Shown here one piece after another: positions 12,536-25,000 of a stretch of 64,000 nt of DNA. Source of the DNA: Auricularia sp. M13 (taxonomy: Eukaryota > Basidiomycota > Agaricomycetes > Auriculariales > Auriculariaceae); contig CM073204.1 of NCBI GenBank assembly GCA_037042915.1, positions 1,178,001 to 1,242,000 on the forward strand, read 5' to 3'. The notes under the pieces are model-generated. The model was not told where the DNA came from. It ran no database searches and was given only the letters and a program-made list of their open reading frames with translations. Both the position numbers and the translations under genes were made by a program. Every line of letters starts with the position of its first letter. Position 1 is the stretch's first letter.

Positions 12536-14801
12536 TGTTTCGGCATGAAACAGTGCCGAGTCTGTGCGGTAAAGAGGACGGCGAGGATAATGTTACAGTC
12601 AATTGTCTGTAGCAGCTTGGAAGAGATGACTGAAGCACACACCGGATCACAGAGATTCTGGCACATACAGCAGGGTACAGTTGCACGTACACAAGCTTAC
12701 AAAGTCTCCAAACTTTGCCTCGGTCAGTCTTCACTTCACAAAATATCTCGTTGGGAGCACGCACTCCGGCATCCCACAGTGACCCCCCAAAATGCGCAGT
12801 CAGCGCGTATTAATCTTGTGTTAGTTGGTATATGTTGGTTTTGAAACTGCTATAGCCCATTCTGCCGCAGGTCACAGAATATCAGCTCTATGGTTCCAGG
12901 TGAAAATTGTCTGGAGCGGACGAACTAAGCTGGCCATGGCGCAATAAATGCCCGTGATAACGGAAGGATGGGTTCCACAGTCGTCCGCCATCGCGGGCGC
13001 CGCGACAAAGAACCTGTAGGTGCGTGAGTAGAGAGCTGGATGGTGGGCGGACGCTGACACGATTTCAAACACCGCCCAGGAGTTAACCGATCCGGTCAAC
13101 GGACGGTTGAAGTCACTTTGCCTGATGCTCAGATTCAATGTGAAACAGATATTGGAATCCTATTTAAATTATCACTAAGACTTCCCATGATTTTGAGTGC
13201 AAGCAGCCCTAAAGGAAATGAAGCTGATAGCAACCGCGGCGGGCGAGCAAATCTAATCACTGCAACATTTTGCGCCACTGGGGGCTCATTCAGCGAGTAT
13301 GAGACAGGAATACACAAGGGGACACCGGAAGCAAACTGACGGCACCGGGTTGGTAACCTCTGCAAGGCCATGAGGCAAGACCCATCCATGCTATTTCCGC
13401 GGATATACCTCCGATTTGCTTCCGGAGATCCGCAACTGGCCAGGTTTTAGTCTACCCAAAGGCTTTCTGCATTGGAAATTTATTTTAATGCTCCCAGAAC
13501 ATGTGCACATCCTGCACCTTGCCCAGAAGTCCCAGTAGCTTGCCCAGAAGTCCTCTCTCATAATGGTGATGCATTACGTCAGCAAGCAATATGCATCCGA
13601 GGGATCTGTGAACAAACAGCAATATAGAAAACTGAGAAGGACTCAAACTACATGCAGTTCATTTATTGGTTCCCCTTACAAGCAGAATTGAGCCTCCTGG
13701 GGGCTCTCCGAGCCAATTTGGCCGGGGTCCCGAACCTCTGCAGCGCGAGGTCGGCAGACCCATCCATCCTAACCTGATGTTCCGGATTTTGCCGGCTGGG
13801 TCCCCTTGGGAATACATGGCATTTCGAGATGATATACGAATCCGTTATTATTTTGACGAGATTCCGGCAAATTGACATTGTGCACCTGTAGCGGCAGGTA
13901 CCCAGAGGCAACCAGTGCACCGTTCGGCGGCGTAGAGGGATCGTTGAATCGGCAGTGACGACGCCAATCGAACGGTCCAAGAATCGAGGAAATATGATGA
14001 GAACTGGCCGAACAGTCAGCCAAATTGCACTTGAGCAAAAGTAGCGGCAGATGAGCACGCGTACGGAAAGCACCGTTTGGGGTCGTATAGGGCTTGTTCG
14101 AACCGCGCAATCACTGGCTATCGCACTATATAGAAATTGAACAATACAGCGAAGGAATACACCTGCTGGAGGCACATATCAGGTCATTTCAAAGACACCG
14201 GACGACGCTCAAGCACAAGAAACGCACCGTTCACGGAGATAAAAGGCTCATTTTTACCGCGCGCGCAGGGGATACACAGCGGGGTAGGATTCAAGAGGTT
14301 CGTCCAGGTATTGAGCAAGCTGCGAGCGGAAGCCTCCCGGACAGCAGCCACAGCTCCCAACGGCCAACGGTCAAGCGGTCTTCCGTCACAAGCATTGGAA
14401 ATTATAGCCTACGCTATGCCAATCAAAATGACGTCGAGACCGCCCGAATATACTGAGAATCGAGCGAGCAGCGTGCATATCTCTCCAGCTGGTTCGGCCA
14501 AAGCCCAGCCAAAATCGGGACCAGTCGAAGCAAGCACACGGCACTGTTTGGTGCACCACAGTCAGTAAATCCTGTTTCGGCGTCAAATCCAAGCCTGAGG
14601 CACGTGCCTTGAGTAACGTGAGCAAAGAACCGGTTCGGGTCGTCACCTGAGAAACGGAGCTTGCCGAGACACACTGAATGACATTTAAAGCATAGAATTG
14701 GTTGCAGAATGGGTGTCAGGATGTATATACTTGAATTATCAAGGTATTTCGGGTTTAGTCTCTCTGTCGAGTGAACAATGAATTTCCGGATGGGACAACG
14801 C
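12536..14801. other. Gene-poor region with a diverged protein-repeat-like remnant
   Basis: No complete gene is supported. On the minus strand between about 13140 and 14290 the translation repeats a loose module, (P)xTPPNGAxxx...LPLxxxxxNL, three or four times (near 13880-13960, 14040-14100, 14230-14270 and perhaps 13230-13290). This suggests a decayed repetitive coding sequence or an old tandem duplication. I do not recognise the family. Confidence 0.35.
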
Positions 14802-14850
14802 TATTGCTCCCGTCTCAAACGCTCATTGAGCGTTTGAGACGGGAGCAATA
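14802..14850. repeat. Perfect inverted repeat, 24-bp arms with 1-nt spacer
   Basis: Arms 14802-14825 and 14827-14850 are exact reverse complements (left arm begins tattgctcccgtctcaaacg) around a single T at 14826. It could form a cruciform or, if transcribed, a long hairpin. No poly-T tract or gene end adjoins it, so I do not call it a terminator. Confidence 0.95.
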
Positions 14851-15059
14851 AATGGACTTCGCACAGCGTGAGCAATGGGTCGTCGGCACTGTGAAAAATG
14901 TGATGCAACAGAGCGTGATGTAGGCACTAGACCTGCCTATAGCGCATCGTCGAAGGAGATGCGAGCTGAGCAATTTGGACGAGTGCCCTTCAAGTTGAAT
15001 TCAGCTTTGCAGACAATTACTTGGCTCACAGACTTTTTAAAGAGAATGAAGACCTATAG

Positions 15060-17290
15060 ATCATGGGGTTTTCGAGATTTCCACTACCGGATGTTGCGTT
15101 GGGCGACGTCTTGACGAAGACGTGCGGCGGAGCTGCAAAGCGCGAGTCTGCGCGACGCCGCTCTTCTCATTCCCGCCTTGACCGCCGCGCGCGCGCTGCA
15201 GCCTGCTGGCGCCGCCTGCATACCTTCAGTCCAACATTTTCCTGCCTCTCTGTGGCAGCCAGCGCGCGATATGCTGCGCATTCAGGCAACGCCCACGCCG
15301 ACGCTGGCCGATTTCGACTCGCGCGCAGCATCCGCCAAATCGTGCGTGATTTCAATGACGATCCGGTTGTTCTGCTTAATTACGGCCGCTTCTAGCATCT
15401 GCTCGCCGCGACCAACGCCAAACTATTCGAATTCGGAACAGCATGAGCTCGACAGCAGCCAGAGGATTAAAGCCAACGAAGGCACGAGCACCTCCAAGAA
15501 GGCGCTTTAACGACCGCGCTGACGACAGGCCGACATGGCGGCGGTTCATGCAATGTGAGCCCTGCCCTTTTTATATTCCATTTCGTCAGCGGCGGTCGGC
15601 GCGGCCAGGGCGTACCGCCTTGCAACGCCCTCAGCGGCTCGCGCTCGTCTCGGCGCTGGCACCCTTCCTCTACACCGGCGGCGCTGCATGCGAGGCGCCA
15701 CACCTAGCCTGCGACCGCGTTCCAGCGAGGAACAAGCTGCGCGCGTCGTGCTTAAGCTTGTGCCCAGCTCGCTGCACACCCGTCGTTCTCATCTCCACGC
15801 GCACCCGCCGCGTATCGAGCGTGTTGCACGCATGCGCGCGGCGTCACATGCGAGCCAGCGCCACCTTCTTGGCTACTCGACGGCTGCTGGCTGGGCCAAC
15901 GCGCGCCGCAAACTGGCATCGCGCGCCTCCGCGCAGGCGCGCTGTTTGTTTATACGTGCGCATGCTCCAGCCAGTACCTAGGCTGCAGGCCCTACGCGCG
16001 CTTCGTCCGTCTGTGGCCCGATATTGACGCTTTCTCGCAGACATCTCGCACACCGGAAGAACGCCCGAACGGATGGCTCGAGCGCCAGCCCTGCGCGCCC
16101 GCTGTTCTCGACGCGAAAGCTCGGTGCACGAGGCTCAAGGTCACCCGCGTTGCTTGCGCATCGAGAGCGCTACAGGTAAGCAATAGCTGATATTTTGCTC
16201 GAGGCCGAGGCTGCCACAAGACTACAGGATAGACACCCTCAAGTTTATTATCGGCGGCCCCATCTACCGCGCCACGCTCGGCCTAACTGCGGCTTCGAGC
16301 AATAGTTTCGGCGCGCTCTGCAGTCCGGTATGTCCAGGATCGATGTCTGCGTGCCCCAGTGCTGATTGCGCCTCCGCTGCAGCAGCACAGGCGTCGCGTT
16401 CCAATCCACCCACCAGCGCACTCTCGGAATACTTCAAGAGTGGTGCGTGGCCTGCCGCTGGCCCTGCACGAGCTACAAGCCGGCGCTGAGAGCGGGTCGC
16501 GCAACTGCAGGAGGTGCTGCTAGCCGCTGGCATCTCCGGGCCGCAGCGGCGTCGTCACGCGTGGACATTATCTGCAAGGGCATTGCGCCCGCAGGGCAAT
16601 CTCCGCGGCGAATCGACCCGCTGAGTAGGGTTGCTTCGCCGTCCAACACCGCGAGCGCGAGTGACGCGGATATGGCGGCTCCGTCATCAGGCCCATGCCG
16701 TCGCGGGCGCCGCCGCCTGACACCATACTCCGGGCGGACTCGCTGTCTTGCGGGGACGCCAGCGGCGCTGGCACGAGCGCGCGCGCGACACCGGGACCGC
16801 CATCCTTTTCGCGGCAGGCGTCCACGGCAGCGTCGGGCTCAGGGATCGCCCGCACATGCTTACGACGACGCGCGTTGGCATCCACACCGCCATCGTCCCG
16901 GCGGATGTGCCTCCGCTCGGGCGACGCGCACCGCATTGGCGCTGAACTACGCGGACGCGCACGCCGACGTTGACATGGTCGATGCAAGCCTTCGCGCATG
17001 GAAATGCGGAAGCACGCGCCGCCCGGACACAGCGACGCAGCGTCGTGCTCGGCCGACGCGACAGCGCTGTTTGCGGCGCACACACGACATCTTTGGCTTC
17101 GCGCCAGCACTGGCGGCGGCAACTGCAATCGTTGCGCCGCGACATCGCGCGGTCCCTCCTCTGCGCTGTCGAACGGAGCGAACACAAACGACGGGGAGAT
17201 GATCCGACAGCGCGCGCTGGCGTCGTCGCCAGGCTCCATGATCCTGCTGAAGCTGGCGTCCATCTGTGTTGATGCCTAGCTCTTCCACCC
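15060..17290. other. GC-rich block, possible decayed Ala/Ser/Arg-rich coding sequence
   Basis: Visibly richer in G+C than its surroundings, with many cgcgc strings and open frames on both strands, as expected by chance at high GC. Plus-strand translations at about 16230-16460, 16620-16960 and 16998-17275 are Ala/Ser/Pro-rich and in different frames; none has a recognisable domain or a clean exon structure. It could be a degenerated gene for a low-complexity protein or an isochore-like insertion. I do not assign a gene. Confidence 0.35.
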
Positions 17291-17705
17291 ATCGGACACA
17301 TGCTACTGATCTCCGACCTTTGTGACGATCCGTAGGCAGTGAGAATATAGTGCTCTCAACTTGATTACATGCTCACTTGAGCTTGCTAATTTGTCACAAC
17401 CCTACATAGTCTATGGGGTACTGAGGCCAGTTGCCTACCAAATGATCGGCTCAAGCACCATCGTCATGTCTATTCTTTCTAAGGACATATTTCAAAGAGG
17501 TGCCTTTCCGAACCTCTGCTGTCGGTCTGCACGCGTAACCTATTACTATGTCGCCCGGCTTGATACCATCAAGCCCGTTTGCTTCCTGAGGACCAATTAC
17601 TGCACTTACCATCAAATTTTTCTGCTCAAAAATTATGATTGCCATCTGCGACATCAGTTTTTTTTTCTGGTGGGTTCACATGCAATATTGAGCCTTTGAC
17701 AGCAC
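17291..17705. other. AT-richer spacer without a supported gene
   Basis: Composition drops sharply compared with the preceding GC-rich block. No domain-bearing frame is present. It borders the minisatellite on the right. Confidence 0.45.
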
Positions 17706-18725
17706 TTCATCATTTGCGCTTCCCATCATGGTGAGGTGATGGGAAGTCAATCCTTACCATCACACTCGCCTTACCATCAGGGGAAGCACAGCAGATGGTA
17801 AGGGCTCGTGATGGGAAGCACAGATGATGGGGAATGCAGTGAGTTAGAGTTGCTGAGGCGAAGATGCTTCAGATTCGATGGTAAGTGAAAATGATGGGAA
17901 GCGCAAATGATGGTAAGCGAAAATGATGGGAAGCGCAAATGATGGGAAGTGCTGCGGAGGGAAACGCTGCAGCTCAGAGTTGCTGAGGCGAAGGTGCTTC
18001 AGATTCGATGGTAAGTGAAAATGATGGGAAGCGAAAATGATGGTAAGCGCAAATGATGGGAAGTGCTGCGGCGGGAAACGCTGCAGCTCAGAGTTGCTGA
18101 GGCGAAGGTGCTTCAGATTCGATGGTAAGCGAAAATGTTGGGAAGCGCAAATGATGGGAAGCGAAAATGATGGTAAGCACAAATGATGGGAAGCGCAAAT
18201 GATGGGAAGCGAAAATGATGGGAAGCGCAAATGATCGGAAGCACTGCGGCGGGAACCGCTGCAGCTCAGAGTTGCTGAGGCGAAGGTGCTTCAGATTCGA
18301 TGGTAAGTGAAAATGATGGGAAGCGCAAATGATGGGAAGCGAAAATGATGGGAAGCGCAAATGATGGTAAGCGAAAATGATGGTAAGCACAAATGATCGG
18401 AAGTGCTGCGGCGGGAAACGCTGCGGCTCACAGTTGCTAAGGTGAAGGTGCTTCAGATTTGATGGTAAGTGAAAATGATGGGAAGTAGAATTGATGGTAA
18501 GCGCAAATGATGGGAAGCGCTGCGGCGGGAAACGCTGCAGCTCAGAGTTGCTGAGGCGAAGGTGCTTCACATTTGATGGTAAGACAAAACGATGGGAACT
18601 CCAATCGATGGGAAGCCCTTCGGTTGGAAACGCTGTGGTGGGAAACGCTGCTGCTCTAAGTTGCTGGGGGAGATGCTTCACATTAGGTGGGAAGTGCTCC
18701 CAAAGAAAACACTGCAATGGCTGCT
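17706..18725. repeat. Hierarchical minisatellite (15-bp unit inside a ~110-170-bp unit)
   Basis: The basic unit is about 15 bp (aaatgatgggaagcg with variants gatggtaagcg). Runs of 3-8 of these alternate with a longer block containing gctgcggcgggaaacgctgc and cagagttgctgaggcgaagg. The longer block starts near 17843, 17975, 18090, 18267, 18430, 18543 and 18650. The left edge (about 17708-17735) carries the array unit in inverted orientation (catttgcgcttcccatcat), making a hairpin-prone border. Long antisense frames here come from the repeat. Confidence 0.95.
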
Positions 18726-19610
18726 TCACATTCCCTTAACAAAGTGTATAATGTCTTGCAATCAAACAAACTTTCCTCCCCATCTGCTTGTACAATCCGC
18801 CTGGAGAATATGCCTTCTGGTGGTGCGTTGATGCGTCTTCCATCCCATCGTGCTATCACCTCTGCAGTTCCTGCAGTTCCTGCATTACTGTCTCTGAGCG
18901 AGATGCTTTCATAGCTACAGAATCATTATCATTTGGGAAATCCAAGTTGTTGAATCGAGGTTGATACTCGACCAGAATCGGAGCCGCCTTGTGGGACCAG
19001 ACCTGAATCAAAATTGACACCAATCCGCCGATTCACAAGATTTTGCGAAACGACTCCTCTAGTCAATTCAGGTTCCAGACTCCGAATCTCTATTCTCTCC
19101 GCTGATGAATCGTGTCCGCTGAATCGGGCGTAATCAATCTTGAATTCGTTGTCCTCACAGAATGAGAAGACCGCATCGACACAGAATCACAGTCACAATC
19201 TCCAGCTTTGATTGCCGATATTATCACTGACGCCGGCACATGAGGCGCTGCCTAAACATGCGTCATATGCCCGTCGCGGTCTCACGGCGTCATGCACTGA
19301 TTCTCGCACCTCGCACTGCATCCACAGGCAGCGGAAACTTGTCTGCCAGTCTATTCGTTTGTGACACGTGTCATCTAACCCAAACACCCAAACAAAGACT
19401 CGAAGTCTGAAGCCGTGCTTCGCGCTGTCTTTTTCCATAAATATCAACAATCAGTCAGTCATCAATGCACTCGAAACATTCAGCCAAAGCGTCACAGGAT
19501 TTCCTCTATCACTTCCAAAGTCGCTTGTGAGCCCCTCCCGGTCTTTTCCCCGTCTTAACACAATCCAAACACATCCAACGCAGCTTGTCGACGACCTACA
19601 CAAATGTCCG
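18726..19610. other. Gene-poor spacer
   Basis: No coding exon supported. A short purine-rich and GAATC-rich stretch (18930-19190) has several near-repeats of gaatcg and gaatct strings. Confidence 0.45.
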
Positions 19611-21265
19611 TCAGCACCGCAGAAAGAAGTACGCTATTAATCCTACCTTGGGCTGCTTTCCGCGTTTCAGACAACCTAAATAACGTTAGCGCGATGTTGT
19701 GAGACATCGCGATTACTTACAGTCATGCCAGACGCCTAGGCAGGCCGCACATGTAGCGCGTGCTCCATTATCAGACACCTTGACGTCGCAAACCATGCAC
19801 TCGTCCGCTGGACAGTTCCTGCAATGGTAGTCGCTGCCCGCCGCAGGCAGGACGTCGTTCCATACGGTTTCAATACACTCTAAAACCAGGTTCAGTCACA
19901 ATGAAATACTTGCACACGCACGCACGCACCCGTATGATAGTGGTATCCACAGCGAGCACATGAGATCGTCGTCTTGTTGTGCATTTTGTCCTTGCACAAT
20001 CCGCACTGCGTAGGTTTACAGGCGTCGCACCTCCATGTACGTACGCGAAGCACTTCGTTGTCATGCGCCGCCTGCGTTGCAATTAAGATATCGAGGCCCG
20101 GTCGCTTTTTGAGGCATTCTGGCACAAATGTTAGCAACGTCACACGCACATCCAGCAATGTGCACCACATACCAGGGTGCACTCTATGCTCGCAGGTATC
20201 GCATTCCAGGAGAAACGACGTCGGCGCAACAACGACAAGACACACATCGCACGTGCAGCAGCGCTCGCACATCCAATCATGCAGCGTACCGCTGTAATGC
20301 CCCTCCCTCTGCCTCTGTAAGCGAGCGTCGAACATAGCGTCAGGCATTCCCTGCTTTCGGACCTTGCACTCTAGACGTTCCATGGTCAGCATTCCCCTCT
20401 GACACACTCTCGACTGAGCACGCACGTTGATGAAACGCCTTGCTGCATGAACGGCAGAAGACGAAGACGCTCTCTGGATCTCCGGGGAATTCGCCACAGG
20501 CCGCGCACGTATGGGTCTCGCACCGCACGCAGATGGTCGTACCCTGGATTAACGTGGGATTGTCGAAGATAGAGTAACGCGTCGCGCACACTGTCAAACT
20601 GTCAGGCCCTGCACGGTGTCTGGCCCTCGCACGAACCTTTGCAATAGCGGTCTTCGCAAGCAACACATCTGACAGCCAGCACCTCACGTCGCGACGAGCA
20701 GCCTGCGCATCGACCTGCCTGACAACTCTTGCAGTACCAGCGCTTAGCATCGCGAATCGTAGTCACCCCTGGAGGCACTCTGATGGCGTCCGGCCTGGCA
20801 GGCACGGGGCGCAACCTAAATTACAATTTGTCATCACATCGCCTCACAGCCAGCACCTAGCGCCGATGGATGACCACGATGACCACGTACTGAGGTGACA
20901 AGGCTGCTTGCATTCGGCACAGGTCAGCGTGAAGCCGTCGGCCTCGAAGCACTCCTGGCAGCGACACAGCTTGCAATAGAAATCAATGCCGTCGAAGCCA
21001 TCCAGCCATCCTGGCATGCATTCTGAGGCCGTAGTTAGCTCTATTTGCACAAAATATCCCGAATTTACCCACTCGCAGAGGTATGGTATGCCAAGCCACA
21101 ACGTCCGCAGTGCAACGCCAAAGCCGGTGTCCGTGTGAACGCGTCCAAATCGATGTGCAAGTTGCAGACGTTGCAGAACTCGACCTCGGAAGTGCCATCA
21201 GGCGTCGCTGTTGGTGAAATGCCTATCCTCGGCCTGCCAGCCGTCGCGATTTGGCGCGTGGACAT
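19611..21265 (-). CDS. Exon-modular PHD-like finger array protein, copy 2 (5'-truncated)
   Basis: Minus-strand counterpart of the array at 9.56-11.18 kb. Fingers lie at about 21190-21075 (FCNVC...HCGRCGLAYH), 21020-20885 (FYCKLC...TCAECKQPCH), 20815-20640 (WYCKSCQAGRCAGC...CEDRYC), 20590-20440 (ICVRCETHTCAAC...F H), 20380-20190 (WMCERCCTCDVC...CEHRVH), 20115-19940 (WRCDAC...CARCGYHYH) and 19880-19725 (YHCRNC...CLGVWHDC). Introns again follow the His of each finger and the next exon starts with Glu-Cys or similar. A last intron (about 19685-19725) leads to a short tail ending near 19611. Compared with gene B the N-terminal Cys cluster and the NHY/DIVPQ module are absent. It lies 3' of helicase copy 2 on the same strand. 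Finger 3 lacks the usual terminal His pattern, so some decay is possible. Confidence 0.65.
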
Positions 21266-22087
21266 GGTATGGGAGGGAGAGACGTCTTGGATACCAACTC
21301 CGATTGAATATTCTAGTGCGCGTATCCAGCTGTTCTTCCCCGCAGAAACATGTGATTAAATTACATAGCCGAACTTTACCGGACTGCGCATCCATGCCCA
21401 ATTCAGCCCCGAGATCATGACGCATATGACGCGCGCTGAGCTCAGCATGAACCTTACGCACAGCGAGCTAGGGCGCTCGGCGGGCGCATTTCCTCCCAAG
21501 CATCGTAACATCAGTGAAGGCCTGGCCGTCATCATAAACATTGCATTCAGTGTCGGTGCCTCCCAGTGTTATGTCCGTCCACAGAGCCTGCGGAGTGCGA
21601 CACACACAACCGTCGATCTTTGTACTACCAATCTACACTCTACTGCGGTGTCCTGCGGTGTTGAGATATCAGGGTTTTATTACTTATCAAGCGCAGAGAA
21701 TAACAGTTCAGCAGCTCGTCAGGCTTATTCTACAGATAAATCAGACGAGAGCAAAAGCGCAGTTCCAAATGTGCCGGGATTTCCCGCCAGCCCGTCCTCC
21801 CACACTCCCAGGCGCTGTGCAGGGGCATTGAGACCACCGGCCTTCGTGAATCGCGCCAATAACAGAGAATAGGATGTCAGCTATCCGATTGTTGTACGCT
21901 CTCATCTTACCAATTCGTGAGATCGGAGCAATTACACCAGTTGTGAACACTCCGGGATTTCCCACATGTTCGCGTGATGACTCTGGGAATTTAAAAACTG
22001 CCAAAGTCTGCCTGCATGAAGGATACATCCCTTTGAATCCCGTCTAGCGCCAGTCACAGTCTCAGCTCTGTTCCAAAGTCAAACGAT
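21266..22087. other. Spacer between PHD array copy 2 and helicase copy 2
   Basis: Open frames occur on both strands but none matches the N-terminal part expected of the finger protein. No gene supported. Confidence 0.45.
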
Positions 22088-25000
22088 TCAACTGCTAATC
22101 ACATCATCTGCAATCGCTAGAAAAGCTCGTATCGAGTTCGTGTGAGTGTCCTCTGATGTACGCGCGCAAACCCACGCCCAATATGCTGCAAACGTGGTTT
22201 CGTCCGTCACTGTAGGGAACTCTCTGGAACGCACCAGAAATGCGCGGCGGATAATCCAACCTCCCAGGCATATCTGAGGCACTATATCCTCGTAGTAGCA
22301 CTCACTGCCATGCCTGGATTCGTAAGGATGAAGTGTTCTGGTGCGCGGGACCCAGCACCAGATGCAGGTCAGCCGACCGTCTACTCTGCACTCCTTCTTG
22401 ATGTGTTCATATGTCTGGAGTCCCTGGGCTGTCTCTAGGGCAGTGTTGACAAGGTTTCCTGCGTGCAGGCAACCCAACGTGGTGTGATCCTTGTGGCGCG
22501 CGCCGGTGCGCAGCCAGCAGCTTCGACACACATCCCTGAAAATATCAATCATGATAAAACCACAGACTACAATCATTCCCACCTTAACATCTCCAGTCGC
22601 ACACGCAGGTAGTTATCGACTTGGACCCGTCGCCTTTCGTTCAAGTCGAGGAGCTCAGCGCTGATGCGCAAGGTCACATCGCACTCTGCATCCATCTTTG
22701 AAGTCTGAACAGGCTGGAGCGTTCGAATGTCCATTCGACGTGGAGGTATTGCTTTTCCTGTCTCGGGAGCGTCGTAGTGGGGTACACAGTTACCACAGGG
22801 CACGTAGTCGGCAGGAAGATCCTCGCAGCGCTCGCCGTATCCATCGATATATCGTGAGGCGCCCTGACGTAGGCATGCTCGATCGCGGCGAAAGCAGTCC
22901 ATCATCTCTCTCTGTCCGAACTGGTTGGGGCTTGCCGTATTGTATGTCTTCTTGGGGTCCATGAGCGTGTGGACCTCGCAGTATGTATCGCCCCGCCCTC
23001 CGCGACCGGTCGCTGCGAATGCGAGATGTAATTCCAAGACGGACCGTACTCGACGACCAGACGAATTCCTGGAAGATGGTAGCCTGTCGACAACAGCGTT
23101 GTTGCGACTATAAGGCGATATTGACCGGATTCCCATGACGCAAGGGTCGCTGTGCGCTCCTCGGGAGTGAGTTCACTGTGAAACGGCTGACAGCCCAGTT
23201 TTCGCGCGACCTCAGCTGCTTCCACAATCTGTCGGACAAAGACAATGCCACGGTCACCGTCCGCCGTCAGCAAGCTCGTCGAGGCAGTCATGATATGACT
23301 GATAAAGTCAACCTCCGGCATCTCCAGAACGCAGTAACGAAGTGAGCGTCGGACGGAGCGCTCACAAAACGCGTGGCGCAGCAATATCGGCTATGTGCAG
23401 TTGCGCCAGCGCCTGGTGATAGATCTCGATTGGCACCGTGGCTGACAGCAGGTGAATGGGGATGCCATACGAAGACAGCACCGATGCGTCCATCATCGCA
23501 GGCCGGTATGAACTGTCCATAACCCAGGAATGAACCTCGTCAAGAAAGATGCGGCGTAACCGATTCGTCGATGCTAGCTCTCGAAGAGAGGAGTGAAATT
23601 CGTCTGTAGAGCCAGACTCGGGTACGACATAGGTGACCCGCTGGAAGCGCGGATTCTCTCGTGTCCAGATGCATGCTGGGACCGCGTGCTGAAGGCTAGT
23701 TCGTAAGTGTGATTGCGCCAGGACCACCCACGGCACGTAGACGACAGTAACATCGGTCGACTGATCATAGTGCGCGCAGGGTAGCAACCACAGAAGCGAC
23801 TTGCCTCCTGCAGTGGGTAGGAATGTTGCCGTATGACTCTTGTCTCGAACAATAGCCTCGAGCGCACTGCGCTGTGACGGTGAGCGGAAAGTCGCACCTG
23901 GAAGATCCAGGAAGTCACGTAAAGAGCTAAGCATGTCTCGGCCCTTGCGATCCAGAACGAGGGCGGGACGATGCTGCACATCCAAGCGTGGAGCGGGGTA
24001 GAGCGGAATATAGCCGTGGCGACTGAATGCATCAACGAAAGCAGCGGCCGCTTGCGCTGTCAGAGACATCGCCAGCTCTCGCAGACGGGGTTCAATCTGA
24101 GCCATGAGGTTGGAGGCGATCGCGGCCTCGTCGACGGCTAGAGCTCCAATCTGCGGCGCAAGCGTCGCAGAGACGTGCTGCGCAACAGACGCAGGATCCA
24201 CCAAGATCTGACGCGGCGTTTTAGTCTCCTCGTCCGCATCCGGTGCTGGGATGCTGTCTGGTGCCATCGCCAATGGCCGCTTTAGGATCTTTACACGTTA
24301 TCATATCAGCGCCCACCGCATCAGCTGATTGGAGAAATTCACTCCCCTTATGAACACATCGGCTCAGCGGTAAAAACCTATTGATTAGCTCGCTCGTCAG
24401 GCCGTTGCGCTCTCGTCCATAGTGGAGCTGGGCCGTCAACGACGAATGGCCCTCCTGGTAGTCTAGGTCCTCTTGTAGCAATGCAGTGGTCGCCACTTCC
24501 TGGTCACTGATAAGATGCCGAGACATCGAGGCCATTATGTGGCGCCAGTCGGAGACAGTGAGCTCGAGTGCTACGTGTTCCGCAGCGTATGCTCTCATTG
24601 TACTGCTCACGACGTCTGTTGAAATGTTCGTGTCGAAAATGCCGCGATTGAGATATTTAGACCCGAGAAGAATCGAGGAATCGGGGCAGCAGAACACGTT
24701 GCCGGCCAGAATTAGCGCGAATGCGCGCAGAGAGACGATGTCGAGTTTCACCAAGTCGCTCAGCTGTTTGTCCAGGCCACGGATGATTGTACGGTCGAAT
24801 CCTGGGTGTGCATATAGTGAGTTCAATCATGTGAGCCGTCAGGTATCTCCGTACCTCCGGTAATCTCTCCAGACTTGTTATAATGCAGAACCCAGAGCAT
24901 CTCGGGGTCGTCCGTCACTATCAAACTCCGTGGTCGATCCGCATTCACCATGAGCGTCTGCAAGGCCTCTGTGCCTCGGGGTGGTTGTCCGGCGCACATA

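Noticed and set aside
14802-14850. Intrinsic-type terminator at the perfect inverted repeat
   Set aside because: No adjacent gene end or T-run, and such terminators are not expected for nuclear fungal genes.
15443-17263. Many overlapping long frames on both strands in the GC-rich block
   Set aside because: High GC gives long chance frames; none has a domain or plausible exon structure.
17844-18729. Long minus-strand frames across the 17.8-18.7-kb array
   Set aside because: Pure product of the 15-bp repeat; no non-repetitive flanking coding sequence.
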